A stretch of DNA of 64,000 nt from Alisma plantago-aquatica (Eukaryota > Streptophyta > Magnoliopsida > Alismatales > Alismataceae), in NCBI GenBank assembly GCA_963693085.1, contig OY856412.1, positions 1,412,908,394-1,412,972,393 of the forward strand. The letters run 5' to 3'. Below the pieces are notes generated by a model, which was not told where the DNA came from, searched no databases, and saw only the letters and a list, made by a program, of their open reading frames with translations. Shown here piece by piece: positions 47,601 to 58,854 of the stretch (the stretch's first letter is position 1; each line of letters opens with the position of its first letter). Made by a program: the position numbers and the translations under genes.

Positions 47601-50600
47601 CACTTTCTTGTAATGTTAGGATCTCTTTTATGGACTCTTTTCAAAGATCTAATCATGTTGTATAATGCTAGTTTGCTCGTATCAAGGTACGCTTTATCCT
47701 CCTATTGGCCATACTAGTGGTAATCAAATTTCTTATATGTATGAAATATAAGATGCTTGGCTTAATATACTTGTTTGAGCTACATGTTCCCTATGACTAC
47801 TATGTTTTGGCCTTGATTACATATGTTGAACAAACTTGATAACATAATGATAGATGTCCATTATACAACCTTGTGTACCTACACGTATTCTCGAGGTAAG
47901 GACACAAGGTTGGGTGTCCTACTTGAGTTGTCATGATAGGGCAGACCATGTTGATACAAGGGTTAGCTCTTGGAAATGGCCTTGAAGTCCCTTATGAATA
48001 GGGTTTAACTCTTTACCTTTAGTCTTTTAGTCTCTCACATTGAAATAAGGTAGCTAATATTGAGCACCCTCATGGGCCCCTTCATTTGAGAAGCTGGTCA
48101 AAGGCCTTATGATATTGTTGGTATAATGAAAATGAATATAAAATACTCTTGCATGTTAATAAGAAAGTCTTTAAATGTTGTTGCTTAATTCTTTCTATCT
48201 ACTTTTTTCTTTTTCCGAGCAATATATGTTCCTAAACCTATGATTTTATATGTTTTCCAGTGTACGCAGCACAGTTGTGCTGATGTGTACCCATTTTATG
48301 ATTTTAGGTAATAGGTATACTTTGAATATCTAATGATGATCGATTCTTCTACACTCATGATAACCTATTCATACTATGATGATATATAATGACATGCCAA
48401 TGAAATACACATGGTTGATATATGGGACCTAAGATCTTATCAGGTATTAGTTTAGCATTCTTGTATGCTTTCTTGTCTCATACTTTAGCTGTAGTTTGTG
48501 GTTTTATTCACACATATGTTATGTGATCTATCCTATGGACAGACACTCAGGTCCTCTCACATTTGGCTTTCTAGCCATTAGGAGTGAGGATTTGGGTAAT
48601 AAATGGTTCTGTGACGGTACCCAACAATTGAAACATATTGCAAGGATATCAGAATGCATAAAAATACCAATTAGAGAAAGAATCACGTATATTATGAACA
48701 TTTCAACATTATAACTACAAAGAAAGTATATCATTTCTATTCTGAATTCTTGTAAAATAGCAATGAAGGTAGAGATCTAGGATTCTAGTGACATATAGAT
48801 CAAATAGTTCATAAAGATGACATTCTAGAGTAGAACATGTGTATTACAAGTGTTTTTAGCATTTTAGCAGCAATAAGCTTATGACTTCTACTTTATATCA
48901 ACATATACAAGTAGGGAAGGTTTGAAATCCTGAGTTTTCCCTATATAGTCTAAAACAACCCATAAAATTTACACTTTTAACCCTTCAAGTATGCATTTAG
49001 CATTATTAGGTTATATGTAGGAGTTGGATGCAAAGAAGGTAAAGATGTTCCTTCTCTCTCACCTCTCGTGAAGAACATGATCTCTACCAAGGATTAGCAC
49101 AAATGAAACTTCAAAACTCCACTAAGACGCCTCCAAATAGACCAATGTTAGCTCGCAAAACATCACTCTTAGCAACATCTAGCTTGATCTTGGTCAAAAA
49201 GTGTAGGAACAAGAAGATGTTAGGCACAATAAGGTGTTTCCACCAAGATTTCCCAACAACCACAACCAAAGAATCTATAAGAGATAAGAATGACAGGGAA
49301 AATGTGAGAAATTAAGTATATGTTGCATGAATATAGGAAGAAATAAGTTAAGGAGATGCTTCTAGGCTTGGTTTTCTTAAACCAACCTTAACCGTCCACT
49401 AACAAACTCAATCTGTAAATAGTGGGCCCACTCAATGGTAAAAATATGAGCCATGAAATAAATAATCAGTGGAAAACATAACTATTTACAAAGTCACAAA
49501 ATATTTCCATGTACATAACTTTCTCACCCTAAGGATGGTACACAAAATGAAAAGGCTACATCTATATACACATAATCCCATATGCAGAGGGTAATAAGCC
49601 TATCTCAAGTTGTCCTTATGTTCACTAATGAGTGCACAATCATCCTGAGTCTCTATCCTATAAAGTACCTACGCGTGGGTGGAGGGAATACCCAAAAAAG
49701 GAAACAAAAGAGTATGAACCAGTAAAAGCTGAGCATGTACATTAGAGAATTTAACTAGGGAATTATCTATTTCAAAAGTGAAGCAATATGTTCCCATAAA
49801 AAAGGGGGGCATTAAATCTAGGTAAGTTTCAATGAGAAGTAACAAGAGAAGGAATTTCCAAAATAATGAGGTGGTATAATTAAATAATTAAAATCACAAC
49901 TCTTGCTTTTATCAACCATCCAATCACATAAATATTTGCATGCAGATATATTTGACTAAAGTAACTATAGTAGGGCCATGACAACATTGGGTCATTGGCC
50001 TAAGTAAAATGGGTGGAAAAGCACACCCTAGGAAGAAAAGCACACTTCTATATATATAAGGGTAGAAAAGCATACCTTAGGTAGAAAAGCATACCCTGAT
50101 GGTTACGCATAAGCGTCTACAATAGTTAAACTAGTAGAATGATCTAACATGCATAAATAGAGTGGCAAGATATACCTTTCACAAACATGTGGCATGATTT
50201 AAGCACAATAGTAGGTGGGGTCATTGACCCAATTCAACATGATAATAGTAATTTTAGACAAATAACAATAAGTCCAATTGAGAGTATTGATTTGTCCAAC
50301 AAATGAAATAAGAGAAAGTATTGCAAAGTTGCCTCATTGTGGGAAAATTTAGTCATATAATTCCCAGTTATAAATAGGGAGGAGTACATACCTTATGTGT
50401 CCAAAAGTTAACTCCAATAAGGTACTTGGTCCACTATGCCACCTCTTCCTCCTAGAAGTATATTTATTTGATGTTACTCGAGATAAATCAAACATGTATA
50501 TTCATTCTCAAATTGTCTATATGTATATGTTCTTATGCTAATGGCGATCACTTAATGCCATATTAGGGTTTTTAATCTCTTTAAATGAACATGTGATCCA

Positions 50601-50929
50601 TTTGACATCTATTTTTTATTAGATTACTCCTTAGGTATACAAGTCAAAGTATGTCTAGGTGTATTATATGTGTGGTTAGTAGTATTCATTTTTCTGATTT
50701 AGGTCTTGTAATGTCATTCTTTTTTTTTCATATATCTAAATTTGGTCAACTAGGTCAAGGATATAGGTTACTAGAGACGTTAATCAATGAAAATACTCCA
50801 ATCAGAGGATTCTAGGGTTAAAGTCCAACATATATTCATATATGTAGGCTTGTATGGATATAAAGTCACCCATGCCAATATTTGCAAAGTTAATCTTATT
50901 AAATGATACATTACAATCATACCATTTAC
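44693..50929. other. Non-coding region, probably decayed LTR-type repeats
   Basis: About 6.2 kb with no gene I can support. Parts are GC-richer (45720-46460) and look like the body of an unidentified LTR. A short local direct repeat of 'agaaaagcaya' units is at about 50015-50098. Short open frames (45736-45975, 46015-46251 and others) show no motif. No boundaries could be fixed. Confidence 0.45.
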
Positions 50930-51080
50930 TAGTAATAGCATTCTCCTCAACACACCTTTCCAAGGAGAGTTACACCTTGTCTCCCACTTGGAACTCCAAG
51001 GGCCTCCAACAAATATCAGCATAATATTTGTGCCTGTCTTGGGCTTCCTTCAACTACTGTTGTATCATCTAAATCTTCTC
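50930..51080 (-). pseudogene. Ty3/gypsy integrase C-terminal remnant
   Basis: Minus-strand translation reads LKEAQDRHKYYADICWRP then LEFQVGDKV, which closely parallels [23 protein letters not shown] of the Tekay element at 8670-8745. It is followed at once by a stop. No chromodomain or upstream integrase core is recognisable. It is an isolated decayed piece of another gypsy element. Confidence 0.75.
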
Positions 51081-52100
51081 TGTCATTTTCTATACAAGCT
51101 TATGACTCAAAAGCTCATATTTTCCATTTTATCACTAACATGATGAATATTAGGGTAGTTAATCAAGAGGTATGTTTCATCATCTTAAACAATTTTCAAA
51201 TTGTAACATACTAGATCTCAGACCCTACCCTAGAAGTGGACATTTTGGACTTAGCCAAACAAGGTTGAAGGTTAGACCTAAATAGATGTTTAGTATAACC
51301 CCAATGAGCTACTTCATGTATATATCACCTTAATGTTACCTAATGTTCTAACATTAATCTTAGGTTTATAATGGATACATAAAATATGCCACATAACTCA
51401 TTTTGGTGGTAATATGAAGATAAGAAACTTAATTGGATGAATAATTTAGATAGTTGGCCATTAATGGGGCATGTGACATATCTCATAAAAATAAGTATCA
51501 AAAGTAGAAACAAACTTCAAATTCGAAATCTACACATCAAAATTAGCCTACATGTCAAATTTCATCTAATTTGGACAACCTTGAAATATTAGGATAAGTT
51601 TAGGAGAGAGAAAATGAGTAAAAGGCATTCGTAATGAATAATGTGATTATATAACTTAAAAATATGTAAATAATGGCAAATTCATATTCAACACATCAAA
51701 GATAACTTGTGGATGAAGTTTGGTCCAATTTGGATGTTGTTTGTGCAAATTATGCAATTTTAGGTACATTCTGGACTCTTCTGCAATTTACCCAATTGGG
51801 AGGATTTCTTTGAAAATTGTCACATGCATTGTAATCCTTATATATTCCCTTACCATTCTCAAAATTTCAAACTATAGGGCACCTAGTTGCACCTTGGTTT
51901 GAAGGTGTTTCTTTCCAAGGGCATTTTAGGGATTACTCTCTATATAAATGAGCTTATCTTTAGAAGCTATCGACCAATGGGGTTATTTCATTTATTGGAG
52001 GTCGGTTGGGATGGCCTACAAGTGTCCATAAACTGACATTTCATATTCAAGAAGGCTCTATGATCTGTCCTCTTGCATGGCCATGAAATCCCTAGACTAA

Positions 52101-52320
52101 GGACACATGGAAAGCTCCATGGACACCTCATGTTTGACTTCTTCCTTATCCATAAAGGTTTGCATGTCCATAGGCACCCTTAGCATTGGACACATGAAAA
52201 GTAACTTGACACCTCATTCTTGACTTCTTCCTTATCCATAAAGGCTTACATGTCCATGGACACCCTTATACATGACACATGGAAAGTCCCATAGACACCT
52301 CATACTTGACCTCTTTCTTT
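52101..52320. repeat. Tandem repeat, unit about 86 bp, about 2.5 copies
   Basis: Units start GGACACATGGAAAG (52101), GGACACATGAAAAG (52188) and TGACACATGGAAAG (about 52272). They share CTTCTTCCTTATCCATAAAG and CATGTCCATRG. Confidence 0.85.
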
Positions 52321-52908
52321 ATATAGCCATATCTACCCCTTTCAAACTCCCAATTCAAAAATGCTTGCTCTACTTTACTCCCTCTAGCTTAGAGCATCAT
52401 TCATACTCTATTTTTCCACGAAGGTGTTGTCCCAAGGTAAAAGGAGGTGCCTACCTTGGTGAAGAAGGCTCTTAGGGTTCCAGATTTCTCTATTTAGAAT
52501 TTCTTAAGCTCCTCCTTGGTGATTTTGTGAAAAAGTAGTAAATATCCTCCTTTCCTTACCTAATTTCATGTTGTTAGTCTTCCGTCCACCTTCCTCTAGG
52601 TCAGAATCATGGCCTTCCATGGTGAAACCCCATCTAGAACCCATAAACACCTCATCTCCATGTTCTTTTGTTAGGGTTTTTCACCTCTAAAGTGGAGAAG
52701 GTGCTTCTTGCTCGAGATAGGAGCTTTATTGGAGAAACCAGTCTCTCTAAGCTTGGGAACCTTACTTATTGGACCTGTCCACCTTCTCTTGAGGTTCTTT
52801 GGAGGCCTAGGCTTGGATCTAGGACTGACTTGGACTGTTTAGACTCTGAAGTTGAGGTATGATGTATCCTCTATTCTTCTATGTTGAGAAATTCACTTGT
52901 GCTTATTT

Positions 52909-52913
52909 ATTCT
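52909..52913. repeat. Left target-site duplication of Cassandra (ATTCT)
   Basis: Repeated exactly at 53582-53586. Confidence 0.95.
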
Positions 52914-53203
52914 TGTAACATCCCTAGATTTTAGGCCTCGGATAACATGATCTTAAAAGGAATGATTGGACTACCCATATCACCAAGGTGCACCTCCTTT
53001 TCAGGAAGCATATCACTAAGAACTCCATAGTTAAGTGTGCTTAGCTTGGCGTAGTACTAGGATGGGTGACCAGTCGGGAAGTTGACCCCGATTTGTGCAT
53101 GAGTATGGAAAAAGCATGCATTTAAGGCTAGTGGTGGTCTGTGGGGCCAGTCGTAATTCCTGAAACTCTACTTGAGCCATGGGCAGTGGGCATGGGTGTT
53201 ACA
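52914..53203 (+). repeat. 5' LTR of Cassandra
   Basis: 290 bases, ending GGTGTTACA. It aligns with 53292-53581 with visible substitutions but no length change. Confidence 0.94.
52968..53085 (+). other. 5S-rRNA-derived segment in the 5' LTR
   Basis: Contains AAGAACTCCATAGTTAAG, a box-A-like GTGTGCTTAGC, AGTACTAGGATGGGTGACC (box C) and GGGAAGT, in the order of plant 5S rRNA. It is not a functional 5S gene: the 5' and 3' ends do not match. In this family it may serve as an RNA polymerase III promoter. Confidence 0.9.
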
Positions 53204-53205
53204 AA

Positions 53206-53217
53206 TGGTATCAGAGC
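53206..53217 (+). other. Cassandra primer-binding site
   Basis: TGGTATCAGAGC two bases after the 5' LTR, initiator-tRNA-Met type. Confidence 0.93.
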
Positions 53218-53280
53218 TATAATCCCCTCCAGTAGGTGGGGCCATATATTTGAGCCTTGATGAGGACGTCAAGAGTCTAA

Positions 53281-53291
53281 GTGGGGGAGAC
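53281..53291 (+). other. Cassandra polypurine tract
   Basis: GTGGGGGAGAC directly before the 3' LTR. Confidence 0.88.
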
Positions 53292-53581
53292 TGTAACGTC
53301 GTAGGATTTTAGGCCTCGGATAACATGATCTTCAAAGGAATGATTGGACTACTCATATCACCAACGTGCACCTCCTTTTCAAGGAGCCTGTCACTAAGAA
53401 ATCTTTAGTTAAGTGTGCTTAGCTTGGAGTAGTACTAGGATGGCTGACCATTCAGGAAGTTGACACTGGCTTGCGCATGAGTGTGGATAAAGCGCGCAGT
53501 TAAGGCTAGTGGTGGTCTGTGGGACCAATCGTCATTCCTAAAACTCTACTTGAGCCATGGGTTGTGGGCCCAATCGTTACA
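53292..53581 (+). repeat. 3' LTR of Cassandra
   Basis: 290 bases with its own 5S-like segment (about 53346-53463, with AGTACTAGGATGGCTGACC). Box C differs at one base from that in the 5' LTR. Confidence 0.94.
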
Positions 53582-53586
53582 ATTCT
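53582..53586. repeat. Right target-site duplication of Cassandra (ATTCT)
   Basis: Exact match to 52909-52913. Confidence 0.95.
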
Positions 53587-54735
53587 CTTTGTCCTATGGA
53601 CGTTATCCTATACACAATGTCTTTTCTTTTGAAAATCATGGTTCATGTGAAATACCTTATTTGATATTGATCATGTGATCATGGATATTCTTTTGAACTA
53701 TTATCCTATGCTTTGTTCATCATGGAACTCTAAAAGATGGCATGTGATGTCTTTTTCCCACTTATGAGGTGGATGTATATGTTGGTCACTTATGTGGTGA
53801 CTAGTTTATGTATTCTGACTTTACTTTCTACTTGCCTCTACATTTAACATGCTATTTGATTTAGTAGCACTAGAATAGTGTAATTGCATTGGTTTTTATG
53901 GCAGATGTGTTATTTTTTGCTGAGCCGATGTGATATTTCCTTCTCTTTTGGGATGGAAAGGAACCTCATACCCAAGGCAAGATGTGTGATTCTTGGCCCA
54001 TGTTTTATATATTTGGGAGATTGGCAGTATTCCTTTCTCTATCAGGTTTCAAGTTATGAGACTTGGCCGCCTTTGTGTTTATATTGTTCTAGGGCTATGT
54101 TTATCTCACATGCATGCAGGTTGATGATATGGGGTGTGTTCCCTAATTCTTTACATGTGCTTGTTTGGCACAATCTTTATGTTTTTTTAATGGCAAGCAT
54201 TCTTTTTTTATCATATGATTTCAATTCCGTTTCTCTTGATACCCATTTGGGTGGTCCTTATCCTTTCTATGGGAAGCCTTTTATATTTGATGTCCTTTAT
54301 TCCATATATTTCTCAATTTCCTATTTAGTATGCACATACCAGCCTTTGATGATGTCATCTATTTTCTCTTCTTACTGGGGTATGCTTCCAACCCTAGGTG
54401 AAGGACTTGGATGATAAGGCATAAAGTTTTGGACTAGCTTAAGGAGTTAAAGATTGGAGACAAAGTTGTTATGGTTTAGATTTCCCTCTACATAGATCTT
54501 TATGTTGTATCATACTTGTAAACCATTACGGGATATTATGATGTACTTTTGTAATAACCATGTGATAAATTGAATATAGTGAACATTTTTATTCCGCTTC
54601 TATACTTTGGTTGTTTTGAATACCATTTATTGAAATTTGAAAATTTTACACCTATTCCAACATACCTTTGTGTGTGTTTGGAATGGATGTTAATTCTTCA
54701 AAACTTTAGTAAGGGGGTGATCCCGCCTCCTTACA

Positions 54736-56501
54736 CATTTCTTTAACACCTTATTATTATCAAGTATTGACATACTGATATATTTCTAGAAGCTACATAT
54801 CTCATGTAAACTAATGCTAACACACTAATGTGTTATAGGTATAGACATACACATATGTTAATTAGATGGAGTAAATTGACCAATTGCTATTACAAGTTAT
54901 TTAGGTCCTTATCACTGCCAATATTATCTCACAGTATACCTATATGTACATTAGTTTCAGTGACAAAATTGTTAATATGAAAATCACGGCAGAAGAGTTT
55001 ACTTACTGGCCAACGTGGCTTGAAGTGATATTCCTGAATCATCCCCACATTAGGTTCTCTTGAATGAGGCATGCCTGAATCTCTTTTATAGACATCATGA
55101 ACCTTTTGAGTTGAGGTAGCTCGAGGAGAAGAGGTAGCAACAATTCTCAAAATGTCTGCCTCCAGGTCTGAATATGGCTTCCAATAAAAGAATCAACCTC
55201 ATTAGCTTTCCTAGATCATATCCACAATGGATTCTAGTTACCTCTAGATGGTTTTCATTTGAGTTGACACTGATTAGAGGCCAAGTAGGTCTTTGGACTG
55301 TGTGATAATTGGTTCTCCTCAATTGAAGGCATCACCTAGAAGTAGGTCTTTCCCACCACCACATCTAGCACAGATGGAAAACCCCAAGATAAGAAGCTAT
55401 AATGATTTCTCTCCCTTTGAGTTACAAACCAGATGATTTTGACCCATATTCAATGAATCTAGTCTAGATTCAATGAATATGCCAAGATTCAATGAATATG
55501 CCAAGATTCATCCCACATCAAACCTCCAACTACTTCTCTCTCCTCTATCCACTTGGCTTACCTAACTCATTAATCCAACCCAAATTCACATGAATCCAGA
55601 TGCATTCCTCTCATCTAGTTTAAAACTATCTCTCCCCTCTCTCTATCTAGAACTTGAACAACCAAAAGACTATGAATTTAGCATGAGTTTAAATGAATCC
55701 AATCACATTAAGGCCCAAAGACCCAACAACTCTGTAGTGATTCAAATGAATCCAGCCAAGTTCAAGGCCTCGAAAAACTTAAACATGGAACCAAGGTTAA
55801 AACCCCCTAATTTCAAAGAAGAACAATCCAAAACATGACTATATATTCATTACAAGATAATGCAACCATGTTCATCATGCCAATGCATCATTAGGATTAT
55901 CTCATAATTAATAGGATGGATAAATTTTTAATTAACAAAGCAATTAAGGTAAACATAACTAGATCATGATTTAAGATAGGATCGGGTTCTTAGAAAAATA
56001 TAATAATGGAAGACATAAATAATTTTTAGAACAACTATGTCACCCATAATAATATCATCATATGCATATTTCAATGTGTGAATAGTATATAGATCTTTAT
56101 TTCATTAGTATTTGTCTATATGCCCTATTAACATAGATTTCTAACAAGAATTATAAGGTTTGTCCTTATATACAAGAGATGCACCCAAGTTAGTGACAAG
56201 GTGCTCATGAGTCCTCATGGCCCTCCTCTAAATGACAACATAAAATGGTTTGGGTTGTTGAAAATTACCCGAGGGACGTTCAACACCATGGGATGGTTTG
56301 GTTACTTAATGTTGGGATTTATCTAATGGGTGCTAATAACGTTTTGAATCTTTTGTTATATGCCTTTTATCATTGTTTTGCCAAACATCAAGACTCCACA
56401 TGACATGCTATCATATCTTTTGACTCATGATGTATACATTCAAATTATTATGGCATGCCCCCTCTATTAGGTTTTTGAGCAATAGTATAAGGTGATGACT
56501 C
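54736..56501. other. Non-coding region before the CACTA end
   Basis: About 1.8 kb without a recognisable gene. A small direct repeat of 'gattcaatgaatatgccaa' units lies at about 55466-55509. An 82-codon frame at 55590-55838 has no family motif. Confidence 0.5.
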
Positions 56502-57040
56502 CACTACTACACAACAAGCCTTTAGCGTCGGTTAATTAAGGGCTTAAGTGTCGGTTTCCAAGTGACACCCAATTGGGCGCCGCTAAATGTGGACCCCTTC
56601 GACGTCGGTTCCCAACTGACGCCAAAAAGCTTCCCGCCACCGAAAACGTGCCAGCAAAGGGATTAGAGGCGTCAGTTTTTTAAGAATACTGACACTATGA
56701 ATTGTTACAGACATTGGTTATTAAAAGAACCGACGTCACAACGCTTCCTGCCATCGAAAATGTGCCAGTAAAGGGCCTATGGGCGTCAGTTTTATAAGAT
56801 AATTGATGCCATCTCCGCTGCCACCACGGCCGTGCTTCCCAGCATGATCGTATTTCCTGGCCATATTAGCTGAACCGACATCGGTTTTGTGCTAATAACT
56901 GACGCCATATCCCCTGCCTACCACCACGGCCGTGCTTCCCAGCACGACCATGGTTCATGTCCACATAGATGTCGATTTTTTATTAAAAACTGCCGCCGTA
57001 TGTCTTTGGTGTCAGTTTTGGTCATTCATTGATTGGAAGA
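56502..57040. repeat. CACTA terminus and subterminal repeats
   Basis: At least ten degenerate copies of GNCGTCGGTT / GGCGTCAGTT in both orientations. Superimposed is an array with a period of about 110-114 bases: CTTCCCGCCACCGAAAA at 56630 recurs at 56744, and CCACCACGGCCGTGCTTCCC at 56821 recurs at 56931. Such repeats are the usual binding sites of the CACTA transposase. Confidence 0.85.
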
Positions 57041-58850
57041 TGGGCCGACAGTGACCATAGTAGGTAGAAGCATATTTCCCTTGTCATGGTGTCTAGCATC
57101 GTTCAATAGAAGGAGGTAAGGTTGCACACGGGTGCCCATCTCAAGGTTACATGCTATGTGTAGAACCGTGTTGGTTGTGGAGAGACGAGGAGGAGGTAGA
57201 GAGGTCTTTGGACTCAGAAGTCTAGTTCATCTTGGAGGTGGTCTGTCAGTTAGGTGGAAATGTGACTAACTCAAGGGGAGAGGGCGATGGGATTTGCGGG
57301 ATCATAGAGGAGGCGAAGGTAGAAGAGATTGTCACAGGTGGTCCACAAGTGGTGGCGCTGCTATTGCAGATGGCCGCCGTAATCGTGGTCTATGCTAGCG
57401 AGGATGAAGGGATGCATAGGCAGTAGCAATGGGACTGTCGTAAACTTGCAAAAATGTGGGTCAGAGTTCTCCTCTAACAGAGTGGCTAGCACGGTGAGAA
57501 GGGAAAAGGTGACAACTACCAAGGTTTCTAGGACTGGTGGTGGCAGACGAGGTGGCAAGGAAGGTTTAGATCTATCGCCATAGTCGTCGACCACTTGAAA
57601 TATAGGAAGTGATTCTCTCTCTCTGTTGTGGATACTAGAGTCAAGGGTGGCTCTGACCCCTGAGCATTGAGAACGAGACGTCAAGGTTGTCTCATCGGTG
57701 AGCAGGTCCATGGGCAGACACAACTTCATCATCTTTGTCTAGGTGGTAAGCACAAGGGAAGATGGGGAGATAGGAAGTTAGGGTTTAGCATCCTATTGAG
57801 AAGATGGAAAGGATGAAGAGGATGAAATAGGGGAAGGGAGGGGATAGGTAGAGGAGACGAGGAGGAGAAGAGGCGAGGAAGGAAATGGAAGGGAGAGGGT
57901 AAGATGACTGTCGTTTCTAGTAGTAGGGACTGGTGCGCCTTGCGCGAGAGATGCGAGGGTGAAAGGGAAGAAGTAATGATTGTTGAATTAAATTAATTAA
58001 GGACCTAAGTTTTAAATGAATTGAATTCATTGGGGCTAGCATGCCGACCATTTAGATGTGTGGTCAAATGGAGTTCAATTGTCATAAAAATTGACATCTT
58101 ATTTAATTAAGGTGCGATGAGCTCAATTTTAACATCATTTTTGTTATTTGAAAATGTTTACTATTTTCTTTCATTACTTGTGAGTTTAGTACTCAATTAA
58201 TGCATTTAAAGCCTTGTTTAATTCATATGATACGTTTTCATTTTTGTATTCCTTTATTTGCTTTCTTCAAAATTACTCAAATGATCCAATCCTAGTGTAA
58301 AATTAATTAATTGGTGAATTGGTATATTTAACTCCCAATTGAACACTTAATCAATTCATTTCTCATCAATCCTTATGCAAAAGAATATTGGCTAAAAATT
58401 GTAATTTTTTTACTTCAAATGCCCTTCATTATTTGAATTCAAGGAATACAATGTAATACTAACATATTTAAAATGTGTATTAGGATAGTGAAGGTTGGGG
58501 TAAATACCCTGATTTGGGTATGTTACACAATCACAAGGTTCTAATCCCTGGGGAGTGTCGAACAACACCTTAGAAACACACATGAACGTAAACGAGCTCC
58601 AAGAATGTTGGGGTCATCTATTTATATGCAATGTTTAAAAAAGATCACAAAAAGTTCCTAGAAGCCCTTGCATAAGTCACTTTCTAATGCGGCCAATCTA
58701 GTCAGATTAAGGAAACTTGATCGAGATTCCATTTTTTGTACTCTTATAAATCCCTGCATATGTTAATGTAACCCATTAATTGCATAATTAAATAGTAATG
58801 TAGAAACAAATGTTAACAGATATAAAAACATGAAATATTTCTCACAAGAA
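57041..58850. other. CACTA interior or foreign insert without recognised gene
   Basis: GC-rich purine-biased stretch (57060-57960) with open frames on both strands but no motif I can name, then an AT-rich stretch. 'gggtatgttaca' at 58515-58527 could be the end of an unidentified LTR; no start was found. The missing catalytic-cysteine exon of the C48 domain should lie here but is not recognisable. Confidence 0.4.
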
Positions 58851-58854
58851 TAAT

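Larger units (their letters stand above)
52914..53581 (+). mobile_element. Cassandra TRIM, complete (668 bp)
   Basis: Two 290-base LTRs (52914-53203 and 53292-53581), TGTAAC...TTACA ends, an 88-base interior with PBS and polypurine tract, and an exact 5-bp TSD. Each LTR carries a 5S-rRNA-like segment, the hallmark of Cassandra. It codes for no protein and must borrow enzymes from another LTR element. Confidence 0.95.
51202..54735 (+). repeat. Probable solo LTR of a gypsy-type element, host of the Cassandra insertion
   Basis: Possible start TGTAACATACTAGATCTCAG and possible end CCGCCTCCTTACA, about 2.86 kb without the inserted Cassandra. No coding motif. The flanking 5-mers (caaat and cattt) are only partly alike, so the boundaries are tentative. 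A region of about 86-bp tandem units lies inside (52101-52320). A 176-codon open frame at 53884-54414 shows no family motif. Confidence 0.35.

Noticed and set aside
53013..53085. Functional 5S rRNA gene
   Set aside because: Only the inner promoter-like part matches; it sits in LTRs with PBS, PPT and TSD, so it is Cassandra.
53884..54414. 176-codon plus-strand open frame, hydrophobic
   Set aside because: It lies in a probable LTR, has no family motif and low-complexity AT-driven hydrophobicity.
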